From assembly GCA_037976565.1 (NCBI GenBank), contig CP137675.1, positions 18,153,811-18,217,810 of the forward strand: DNA of 64,000 nt, in the 5' to 3' direction. Below are positions 1-11,200 of the stretch, one piece after another (position 1 is the first letter of the stretch; every line of letters begins with the position of its first letter). Both the position numbers and the translations under genes were made by a program. The notes beneath the pieces are model-generated. The model was not told the DNA's origin, made no database searches, and was given only the letters and a program-made list of their open reading frames with translations. Source of the DNA: Mesocentrotus franciscanus (Eukaryota; Echinodermata; Echinoidea; Camarodonta; Strongylocentrotidae).

Positions 1-1
1 G

Positions 2-211
2 GTTGTTGGTAACACTACATCGGGATGTTTCAGCTATCACTTGAATCAACCCATCGCATATGCATACCTTCCCATGGACCTCCAGGAGATCGGGTCAAAG
101 GTTGAAGTTGAGCTGCTCGGCACCAAATGGCCTGCAACGGTCATTCAGGAGCCTTTAGTGTTGACCGAGCCAGCCAAAAGGAAACAAGAGCGGAAGCAAC
201 GTGCGAGTTGA
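2..211 (+). CDS. DMGDH: Dimethylglycine dehydrogenase, C-terminal end (partial, last exon)
   Basis: The open frame runs from the window edge to TGA at 209-211 and gives 69 residues. Family: DMGDH is a mitochondrial flavoenzyme that oxidatively demethylates dimethylglycine to sarcosine in choline catabolism, passing one-carbon units to tetrahydrofolate. Seen: the piece begins VVGNTTSGCFSYHL and continues with VEVELLGTKWPATVIQEP then LVLTEPAKRK. This is the end of the C-terminal folate-binding (GCV_T C-terminal barrel) part. The VELLG..PAT..QEPLVLTEP ending is typical of DMGDH and differs from sarcosine dehydrogenase and PDPR. The catalytic FAD domain and all earlier exons lie outside the window. 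The upstream exon boundary cannot be seen; the frame may simply continue to the left. The gene converges with the minus-strand semaphorin. Confidence 0.9.
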   Translation, partial: VVGNTTSGCFSYHLNQPIAYAYLPMDLQEIGSKVEVELLGTKWPATVIQEPLVLTEPAKRKQERKQRAS

Positions 212-2520
212 TTCTGATGAGATAGTAGCAATCAAAATAGGACTATTTTCATCAATGATAAGTGAAGTTTGTTGAATTTTGTATCTCGATTTAACCAGGC
301 CTGCCTTACTTATTACAGAGACTCAGAGAGGAAGCAGTAAATGTACAAATATTATTAATTACAATGTGGAGATGAAATGCAGTATTACTTGGAAGTTCTT
401 TTCTGAAAATATCCAATTCTGTATTGAACACACAAAAAAACACGCAAAATTAGAATTTTATTTTTGCAAGAATGTGATATATGCGAACAGTTTACTTGCT
501 TACTTTATTTTTTACATCAGTTTTATACTCTTATCAAAGCAACTCTTGTATGTTCTTTGGAGAGATTTATTTTCTTTCAAAATAAACAAGCCATGTTATA
601 GTGGACCAATCACCAGATAGCTCTGTGACTGTGTGTTAGGGGCTTCAAATTTCTATACTATGTAAAACAAAATGTGAGCTTCAAATATTACTTCTGTATT
701 AAAGGAGTTATTGCAAGTTCAAATACATGGTTGTAACAAACATAAAAGCACTCGTACAAAAATAAGGCACTTATGGAACCCAAGACTTACTTGGGTTCTG
801 TACGTCTGGTTTTATGTTCTCCTTTTTCTTCATACTCCTTAACCTGCGTATCAAAACCATTGAATGCTAGGTTCAGATTTTTTAAGGTTCATTTTAAACA
901 TTTTAGCTGTAAACACATTCCTTTTATGGGCAATTGGTACACTTTATTACTTACGGATAATTCAAGGACATAAGTGTCATCTTTCATGAGAGAGTCATCA
1001 TAACTGAATAAACAATGATCATGCCACAGTCTTGGGTTAATCGTATTAGACAACGCAAATCTCAATAATATGGAAACCTTATTTCAAAACTCTTTTGCAT
1101 TCTTTCATTGTGTCCATGACTCTGCTCCACAGTACAATATTACTTTGATAAATCATTACATTCCGCCCAGATCTTTACGCTTACAAAGCTCCAGATTTTT
1201 TGTTCTTCCCAAGCTCAATACTAAGTAGGGGAAGAACCTTTGCTCATGCCATGCAGGGCCATCGCTGTGGAATGCTTATCCTTGAGAGATTCATAATAGT
1301 GGATCAGTTGCAGTGTTTTAAAACAATCTGAAAACATATCTTGTTTAATTTGGCATATAATCAATTGTTCGGTCATTTGTGTATGTTCTTTCTTATATTC
1401 TGTTTATAATGCGGATGGTTTTATGTGATCTCTCTCTTTTTTTGTGTGTTTGTGTGTGCGTCTTGAGCATTTGATTTCAAGCGAAGTCGTTTGACTGCCA
1501 AAACCTTTTGATATCTGTGGGAATCTCATGCCCTTTCACTATCTAATATCCTTGTAGCTATTTTCTTTCATTCCATTCCCCTTTATTGTATACAATCATA
1601 TCTATTCTCTTCCTTCCCCATTTTTAAGTGCATATTATGTTTCTTAAACGCTTCCTTCTCTTAACATTTGTCTTTGTTCTTTGAAATTCCTAATAATGTA
1701 TGTTTCTCTTTGTACTGTGTGTTGAAGCATGATTGAAGCATGATTGATAGATTTGGGTAAATATGGTTGGTTAACAATGCTGATCCATCCTATACTTAAG
1801 ACATGTTTTTTTATTTTCCAAAATGTCATGAAAACTCAACATCACTGCGGAGTGCCGATATGAGTTTAGTGATACTATGATAGCATTCTTATAGATCCTT
1901 GTTATGTATCATTGTTTTAAACTGCAATTTTAATATATTTGTTATTTTGTTTGAATTCTGATGTATACAACTCATATTATAATGTTAACTTCTTAAATCT
2001 CATTGGACAAGTATCATTCTAAGAAGTGCTTCTGAAATTGATTTCTGATTTCCTGTTTCTTTTCTCTTCTTCTTTGTACGGGCTGAATAACTATCATTGA
2101 AGAATGTGATAATGTGTTGCCAGGTAGAAAGACCAGATCTGCTATTTTGTATAAAAGATTGAAATTAGGGGTCATCAGTCTGTGGTAATGTAAGGATTAA
2201 TCTACCTAGTCCACAACATCCCCTTCAGAAGAGTGGTGAATTGTGTACTACTATGAATGATTTTGAGTTTCTGTTAAGATTTATTACTTCAGGAATGATC
2301 AAGTGCTTTAAAACAAAAATGTGTGCGAATATTAAACATTGATGAATAATGAGAACAAGTAACTTCAGCCAAAGATTGTTTTATAATCATGAGATTTTGT
2401 TCATGTATAATTAAAACTTGAGTTCTAATTCATATCTAACAACATTAATGTATGGTATTAGATGACATACATTTTATTTTCTATCTATAAATGAAATCAA
2501 TAAAATAACATTTATATTTG
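212..2520 (+). other. 3' UTR / 3' flank of DMGDH
   Basis: No coding signal was found; the short open frames here are AT-rich noise. Candidate plus-strand poly(A) signals AATAAA occur at 581-586, 1007-1012 and 2499-2504. The sequence does not say which is used. Confidence 0.5.
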
Positions 2521-3237
2521 TACAACTTGAGTTCATTATGAGTATTTATATACAGTACAACATGCATTGAAGAGTTTTTGAACGTCAATCAAAAAGGAAC
2601 ATATTGTCTTTTTAACTACTCTTTTAACAAGAAATCTACACAAATAAGTGAAAGATATATACATGTTGTTTTAATAGCATATGTCTTTATTTATTCATAC
2701 TTCGACTGATACCATTGCACTTAATTCATACAAGAATAACATTGGTATATTGGGTACTTCCTTGGTCTCCAATTCTGAAAAGATTTTTTTTTATATAGCT
2801 ATTTGCTTACTTTCATTTCTTACTTTCATTTCTTACTTTCTCACAGCTTACCCTTTTGTAACATCTGGAAATCATTCATATGAGACAGGAAGGAAACATT
2901 CTTACATGTAGTTCTGCTTCTTGACAAGTTTTAAAGGGAGACGAAATGATTATCAGATCATGTAGATAGTAGACGGCCTGGGTGTAGACCATATGGGAAT
3001 AGACCAATTGGGTAGTAGATAAACTGGTTGTAGACCAAATGGCAATAAACCGATAATAGTTGGGTTCTGTATGAAATACTGTGTGACCTCTTTGGCTTTA
3101 GAATATGTTGTGTCACTAGCTCAGGGAGTGAACATGAGCTTTCTAACAGAACATCTACATGAAAGAAAAGCATGTGTAATCAAAGGAAAATCAGCGTTCA
3201 ATCTGAAATTACATAAACTCACAAGCAAATAGTTCTG

Positions 3238-3392
3238 GGCCCCGTCTTATAAACGGTTTTTATTTATCGCAGCTTATTTGCGATTGATATCAATTGTAAC
3301 TATGTACATTAAAGAGATAGGAGACTGCAAACTTGCGATTGATTGGAGGACTTGCGATTGATCAGTTGCAACTCTTTATAAGATGGGCCCCT
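3238..3392. mobile_element. Short inverted-repeat element (MITE), GGGCCCC ends
   Basis: The left end GGGCCCCGTCTTATAAACGG is the near reverse complement of the right end CTTTATAAGATGGGCCCC. The inside repeats TTGCGATTGAT several times. GGGCC-type ends suggest a PIF/Harbinger-like non-autonomous element. This is inference. Confidence 0.6.
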
Positions 3393-3656
3393 GGTATGCA
3401 TAAATGTATCTCTTTGGAAAACAAATTCAAGCTCCCATGATTCACCTTTGTACATGGCCACAACCATGTGAACAATTAAGAACTGAAATAGTATGATAAT
3501 ACTATGAAAAATAACTTTGAATTGTTTCTTCTAAACATCTATATGTACAGGGTACTTCAATAACATGACCGGATTTTGTGACAACTCTCAAGTCCCATTG
3601 ACTGCTAGTTCCTTTGTGTCCTAAATCATCTTTCCATTCTGTTTACTTACCGGTAA

Positions 3657-4180
3657 AGGTACTATGTCCCATTTGCAGGCCAAAAATGAAAAGGTTAAAT
3701 TCCAATGGCATTTGAAAGATAATACTAATTTAGAACTTCCCTAAAAAGGGGGCTTGAAAATGTCTTTAAGTGGGAAAATAACGACTATTAGTTGTCAAAT
3801 CGACTTTAGTGCTACGTGCTAATAAGTGCTAATAGTCTGATTTCAGACCATTGTACTGAATGGTTGTACGTTTTGTGCTGTGCAAAGATTCAATCAGTTT
3901 AATTTTGGCCATTACAAGAAGTGGGTTATTGATGTTGACAAATGCTCATGTACCCTTTACAGCTCATTTATGTATGTTATTACCAAAGAAGAAAAAGCCA
4001 GTCAGTCACTCAATAGTGTCTGACAGTGAAGTCTAGCAAGTAAACGGGTTTCCTTGCATAATTTGAATATTAGGACACTGCTAACGTTTAAATTTCACAG
4101 ATAGGACATACATGACATATTCATAACTCCTGCAAAGTTCTACAGAATTTGATGTTGGCTGCAAAAGGGACATAGTATCT
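3657..4180 (+). mobile_element. TTAA-type MITE, family A, copy 1
   Basis: The ends AGGTACTATGTCCCATTTGC and its imperfect complement (GCAAAAGGGACATAGTATC) bracket about 524 bp. Related copies are at 17526-18776 (interrupted), 51177-51703 and 54305-54794 (truncated). The better copies are flanked by TTAA. Protein-like frames inside the copies are by-products of the repeat. Confidence 0.75.
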
Positions 4181-5710
4181 ATAACATACATGTGGCACAC
4201 CATTCCTTCTTTTTAAATCCTTTCCATTAAAGCTCTTTCAGAATTTCTATAACTTACTCTAACATACTTAAATATACCTCGCTGGTTGCTATGCAATTCT
4301 CGATCAACTACACATTGAAAACAGATTATTACCAAGATTTTGTTTTTGTACATGTTAGGAAGATCCACATTGTCTACACTGTATAGCATTTAATAGTAGA
4401 AGATTTTTAACCAGTGCCGCATCAGTAAAAGGCACAGTATACACTGAGCTACATTCATCATACAGACATTAGTATAGCTACAATTGACTTATTAGCATGC
4501 ATAACTTAAATACTAATGGCATGACTAATATTGTTAGCACCAAGTTTTTTAAATTCTTTCCTCTGAAGAGAATTTATAATCTACAATGATCTCACTTTGT
4601 CCACCATGACCAATTACATTATCTAGAAGATGGAAAGTGCAGGCAAATTTGAGTTGTCGCTTTATAATACATGTGTATCATCAGTTTGAGAAGTTTGGCA
4701 TTTTCTATATTGCATGTAAACATTGTTATACAAAAGCAATCCATACTGAGCATAGCAATACATGTAGAAAAATCACTGCAACATTTTTATCTTGAAAGAT
4801 TTCTTGCAAAATCAACAGTGATAATGATGGCAATTAAATAGGATAGGCATGAATTTTGAGTTCTTCCCATTTTGGTTTCTGTCGAGAACACTATCATCAC
4901 ATTTCTTACATGGGCTTTCAAATGCCTGCAACAATTTTATTTACTCATGATCTGTAGTTTTGTTTACTTTATTTCACACGCTAGCGAGCTCATTTAAAAA
5001 TGTACAGATTTCTAAGCTCTTAGATAGCAAAATCTACCACTGGCATTGCATAGAACAAAACAATTCAGGTCAAAGTAGATAATAGAATAACATAGTTACA
5101 TAAATATCATACAATGGACATGACAAAGTTATATATATATAAACTTCTATACCAACATGCAATTACATGGATACACTAGAATTTTTCAATGATAAATGAT
5201 CATCTACAATCAAATATTTTTTCTATTACATGTATATTACTATTTATGTGTATATACAAAGCACATTATTGACTCTTGATGGTCTTCATCTTTTATATAA
5301 AATTTAAACATGCAACTCCAAAAATTAGTGCAAGTCCTAAATACGTGATCCTAAAAATGAAGTGATATTTAAACATGAATGGAAGAGACCCCTTGTGACT
5401 AGAGAGTCACATTAGGTGCACCATCTCCACTACCTGTCAGTAGTACTAGTGCAGTAGACTTGATTGGACAACTTGTTTAGCACACGGCTAATCTGCCACT
5501 TGGTCTGTAAGTACATGTAATCAGTAGTAAATGTGCCCCATAATCCAGCATGCATATCTATAACATACAGACAATTGAATTATTAAACAAATCAAACCTA
5601 TCATCTATCCTACCAAGTCCCTATTCCTGGATTGAAATCTTTTAGTAGGATGTCAGTGCCATGGTATGGTATACAAATACATGTAATTCATGTTTGCGAG
5701 TGCATTTAAT

Positions 5711-6190
5711 AGTGAATATGCACTGCACGCAGGTTAAGTCACAACCAGATAATGAATGAAACTTGTCGAGCTCATTAACCGGCTAGTTTTGACTTAACCA
5801 AGTGCAGTGCATATTACTAATGCACGTGCTTCAATACAAGAAGTATTTGTTTTCTAAAACGGGTCGGCAATATGAATATAAAGTCGATAAATAAGCAACA
5901 AACCCGATCAAAATGCCAACAGTCGCAAAGTCATGGAGGCCCCCATTATAATTGTGCATTATTGAATGACATCAAAATAAGCGCAAAGTCGAACAGTATA
6001 ATCAGCGTCTCAATACCCGCATCCATGTCCTTGCAATTTGAAAACAAGCGCATTTCATCGCACCTTATTTTGCACACGCTAGAGATACTCGCATCTAAGC
6101 CATGCATTATCACTTTTAGCACGCGCTTCAATACAAGAAGTATTTGTTTTCTAAAATGGGTCGGCACTTTTAGCCATGGTTTATCACTTT
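5711..6190. repeat. Inverted repeat plus a ~47-bp direct repeat
   Basis: AATATGCACTGCAC followed by GGTTAAGTCA (from about 5716) is mirrored near 5788-5815 (TGACTTAACC, then GTGCAGTGCATATT). Separately, a block beginning GCTTCAATACAAGAAGTATT occurs near 5829 and again near 6125, almost identical over about 47 bp. Both point to an eroded element. Confidence 0.6.
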
Positions 6191-8220
6191 TGGATGGCAA
6201 CCTTTTTGCACAGTAGGCGTGGAAGATGCTAGGTCAGTCATGTGGTGTAATTTGACTTATTACATTGCCTACATTCTTGAATCCATTTTATAAATTCTAT
6301 TTCAGCTGACCAAGATTTAAGTAGTCGACCACAGGTAACCATCTCTACATTTATTATAGTGCACTGTGTATGTGGACAGACAGGCCATACACATAAAACT
6401 GAAAGCATACAAAAATAGCGAACAAAGTTACACATGCATTCTCAAGACAACTACATGTATATGTGCTTTTACTCGTACATTTTAGTTTAATTGTAACCCA
6501 TAAATCTTTACTATCCATAGACATTGTTTTTTGAAAAAACTGCTCAATGCTGCATCGTTACCTTTTCTCTTGGTTCATAATAATATTTTTTTAAAGAACA
6601 GTAAAAGGAAAAAAAAGGTTTTGGTCCATCACAATGTTGACAATATCAAGTGATTCATTTCTGAATCCATCCGATCGGCGACTGCTCAGGTGCAATAAAT
6701 TCCTCTACAATAATGATAACAAAAGAAAATGTACTGAACAAAAGAATATTTGAGATACACACATTATAGATAAAAACAAAATTGCTCGTACAGCATAATG
6801 CTGAATACACATAAACATCCTTGTATGTTATTAATGCTAAACGTCATGTTGGTGTTAATGTTATACAGTAGATACACATAACATGCATGGCACTACCAGT
6901 CCAATCAGAGCACAGTTCTGGAAAGAAAAAAAAAGACTGGACCAGAAAACCTGTAAATTTTGTGCATTCTTTGACAGGTTTGTTATGAATCTTAATTATA
7001 TGAATATACAGGTAATTTTAGATAGAAAGTTCTATAACTGTGAACATTGATTCATATACAGTAAAATAAAAGATGATAACGAGGTATTAAAGACGCTATA
7101 TACTGGGACGTATTTCCACCAATACTTAAACCACAGTGAAACACAGCTAGAGTACATGATTTGAAGGACAATACATAATACATTCAATACTTGTGCAATG
7201 GCAGTGCAAGGTGTCATACAAGGTGTCCTAACAAAAAAATAAGTGATCTGGGGCTCAAAGCCACAAATAAAGTGATAATCTGACAATGAAGCGTGAATGG
7301 GGGAATAAGGTCATATCTTTGAATGACTTTTAACGAGTGCTCTTGAGTCTTAATGTATGTAGTGTAATGTGATATTTAAGTGGATTCTATTGAAGTAGAC
7401 TATAAGTGTTTGAACAAGTGCAATTTATACACTTGGAAGCCTGGAATCTCTTGATTTAGAAAACACACACACATGTGCAGAAAAATGAATTCTCGCAAAT
7501 TCTTGAGCCAATGGATCACTTAATTTGACATATATTTCCTCAATGTAGGAACTCATTTTTCTTGGCAAGACTGAAACAAGTTGTTAAGTTTATATTGCAA
7601 AAAGTTACCAAGGATGTCAGGGCGAGGGATAAACTTAAGGAAATATATGTATGTAGGTAATACTGTCAATGAAACATCAGTCTCTAAGACTTCACAATAT
7701 TGGCAAGAAAAAAAATATATGTGATAATGAAGATAAGCTCAATTTACTAATGATCACAATGGCCAAATGGAGCATTGACAATCTCTACAAGAGCATTAGA
7801 GCATCTAACCAGAAGCCAGGAGCAAGTGGGCTTCAAGACAAAAAGAAATGGTTTCCAGAGTCTAAATCTTTCACTTCATCATAAAGGATTACACAATACA
7901 AATGAAAACATATCCATGATACAAGTTCAGCCTTACATAACATTGTAAAAATGAAGACATGTTCATGGTTTTGACTCATAAAATGGATGAAATGGATGGA
8001 CATGTATATAAACAACAATTCCTTAATAATTGTATAGAAAACAAAAACAACCAATAAATAAATGCATAAGTCCTGTACAGATTAACAAGTCAACCTTCTA
8101 TCTGGTACTGACATGTAAGTCGTAGAAGTCAATGATGTTGCAGGAGATGGTTTTCTGTATACTATTGGTTGCAAGTTCATTGAAACATCATTTGATGTCC
8201 AATTCCAGGCTTTTTATCCT

Positions 8221-8286
8221 TCAGTAGTCTGATGGTCTAAGGAAAGCAGCCACAGTTACCACAGTCAAGGACATCAAAGAGCAACT
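8221..8286 (-). CDS. Semaphorin exon 17: hydrophobic C-terminal tail (probable)
   Basis: A TTTTCCAG acceptor leads, in the phase required by exon 16, to SCSLMSLTVVTVAAFL then RPSDY and TGA at 8223-8221. The ~13-residue hydrophobic run could be part of a GPI-anchor signal or just a tail. It is short for a membrane helix. Confidence 0.45.
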   Translation of the reverse strand, partial: SCSLMSLTVVTVAAFLRPSDY

Positions 8287-11200
8287 CTGGAAAATGAGGA
8301 TTAGAAGACAAGAAAACAATGAATGGATACATTCAGGATTCTTTGCCAGAACATATCACACTTGCAGAGCTGCCAACCATTCCGTTTTTTCCTCTAAATT
8401 ACGGTAGTAGTTTTTTCTTCATAAAATATGTTTTTTTTCAATTTTTTTAATTTTTTTTTTTTTTTTTACATACCACACGTCAAACAACTGCCCTAAAATG
8501 TTGATTTGATCACAAATTCAATAGAAAACTAAATTTAAAGCATACTTGAAAACATATTTGAAGAGAAAATATTCTCAAAAAGAATGAAATGCCGATAATA
8601 CCAAAATAACAAAAAAATATACCTGCTTGTATGGAAAAAACAGCATGACGAATGGACATTTCTGCATTGGAAGTGTGTCGCGCGTGGTTTTAAGTTTCGT
8701 TTTAATGAATTCCTTTTTTTTGCTTGAAATTCCTTTTTTTTGCCATCATGGTTCCTTTTTTTGTTCGCACAAGGTTGGCAGCTCTGCACTTGTTGCTTAG
8801 GATGGGGGACTCTAGCATGAGAAATATCAAGGGTCACTCTTCCTCCTGACAAGGGTAATAACATTCTGCAATATTAACTATGTCAATGCTTAATTTCTAG
8901 CTTTAAACAAGGAGTCCTCCCAAACCATTAAAAGGCTAGTTTCAATCACTATGAACCAAAATTAAAAGAATCTCCAAGAACCCCGGATACGTTTGACCAA
9001 TTTTTTTTATATCGAGGGGTATTATAATTATTCTTTACTGAGCACTGATACAAAAATGAGAATACGAGTTGACATTGGACAGTTACATAAAAGTAATGTG
9101 ATGCCTTTCAGACAACCCTGAAGATGGAGGAACAGACTATATTGAGAGCAATGAGAATGAGTGAGACATGTATACACAGGGTGCAACTCTATGAGATGCA
9201 GCTGGTACTGACTGATTGGTAAAGATAAGACCAGGGGAGTGTTTCACAAAGACTAAAATCGACATAAGTTGGACTTGAACTAGGCAGGCTGTTCATGCCA
9301 CTAGTTCCTCTAACCATTCCTGGCGTTGTTTTCTCAAGGGACGTACAACTCGTGGTCGCAGATCTAGAGAATTTACATTTTTTGATGGTTCATTATTGAA
9401 GGATTAAATATTATCTAAAGATCATAAGTGAGAGACCAATGGTGAGAGCAACCAGTGGCATGAATGGCCTGCCATAGTTCAAGTCCAACTTAAGTCGATC
9501 TTAGTCTTTGTGAAACACCCCCCAGGACACAGAGTGAACCAAGAAAACAAAGAATCAAAGAGATACTGAAAGGCCATGTTCGTAATGTAATCAAATCTAA
9601 AATTAATGCTCAAATCTTTGTGCCTTGTTACAAATTATTTCATTCACCCGTTACGAATAATTGTGTTTCAATAGTCAGAATGCTAATTGCACACATTCCG
9701 TGTTAATAGGTAGGACAAGCCATAATGTTTGCCCTACCTAGCAATGATTCATGTATGCAATTTGCACTGAATATTGAAATACAAATATTTGTAACAGGTG
9801 GTGAATGAAATAATTTGTAACATGGCACTTAACAAAGATTTGTGCATTAAATTTGAATACATTACAAAAATGGTCTATTGAGAGAGTAAGAGAGAGAGTG
9901 AGAGAGATGAACATACCTTGCTAGCTTTATTCTCATTATCTAGATTCTGATGAAGTCTGTATCTCCTCTCTAAGGCGGCAGTGGTGATACAATCTGGTCA
10001 TGAATGAAGAATGAAAGTAATCAGTAAGGCAGTTTGCAATCATTATCATAAACTTATTTATGGACAAAATGAAATACCACAAGAGAGGTACGACACACTC
10101 CCATTTGTCAAACACATCTGTCATAATGTAACATTTTTTTTTATTTCCGAGATTTTGTATATTAACTATTTTAATGCTAATTTTAAACCAACATGTATTT
10201 TATTTATATTATCAAAAGTCTGGAAGTAGAGACTAGTTGAGAGCTGAAATCAAGGTTGTTCTAACAGTTCATCAACCAGTTCAATGCAACAACGTGAACT
10301 TTTTGTTGACACAATCTTGTGACAGCTTCTACAACATCTATCAATCTGTGATTAAGCAGTGGCTTTGAAAAAAAGAAACACAATCATGGGTTCAAAATAG
10401 AGTTAGAGAATGAGTGTCTATGAGAAAAAAAATCCTCTATTACATTTGCACCATTCTGATGTAGTCAAGTGCCAGTATAAAAGAAGACACCCCCCCCCAT
10501 AATGAAAATATAGAAATGGTTCTGGGAATATGTAGCTCCCAAATTACAGGAGCTAGCCTTAAAGAATTAAAGTCATTGGTCAGCTACATATGGCGAAAAA
10601 CATCCAACAACGATGGAAACGCCATAAAAACCAACAACAACAACAACATAGAGTTCCCATATAGCAAATAGTTAACAGTTTAAACAGTTTCAAGAAGTGA
10701 GCTATCAATTCAATAATGACTTACTTGCAATGTTAATAGTGGTTGACTTTGTGGTACTATAAGTCTCTCCTCCAATCTTCATTTGAGCCGTGCATTCCAT
10801 GGATGTACTATTCCTAGCGATAGCCGATTGGACGGTCAGGATACTAAGCTGGTCCGATGGGTCATCAAATAGCTGATCCATACTGATAAGATGACCGAGC
10901 TCATTGATCGAGTCACCACCATCCTTGGTCCATTCCAGGGTGATAGTAGGGCAGAAGGGATCCGTCTGGGCTTGGCAATAGAGCTGGATCTTTTCATTCT
11001 CACAAACCTTCATTGGCTGACTGGGCTGAAGGCTCACATAAACTGTGAATGAAATCCATATGTATGGTATTCAGCAAGTCTAAATATTTTTTGTTTGGGT
11101 GTGTGTTCCTGGAAGAGTTGCTAAATCTAAAACATCACAACATAAATTTCTCTTTTTTAGGCATTTGAATGCAATATGAAAACTTGTTACCAAAACTATA

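Larger units (their letters stand above)
2681..8220. other. Gene-free stretch, probably 3' UTR / 3' flank of the semaphorin
   Basis: Apart from the two MITEs and the repeats at 5711-6190 no gene is recognisable. The minus-strand poly(A) site of the semaphorin must lie somewhere here. Several TTTATT (AATAAA on the minus strand) sites exist, for example near 4938 and 2685, but none stands out. Confidence 0.4.

Noticed and set aside
5872..6216. 114-residue plus frame and 84-residue minus frame
   Set aside because: Overlap each other on opposite strands inside a region of direct and inverted repeats; no domain.
8535..8864. Basic minus-strand frame that could follow semaphorin exon 15
   Set aside because: Most of it lies in the inverted-repeat element at 8364-8787, and the phase-compatible exons at 9917-9969 and 8221-8286 fit better.
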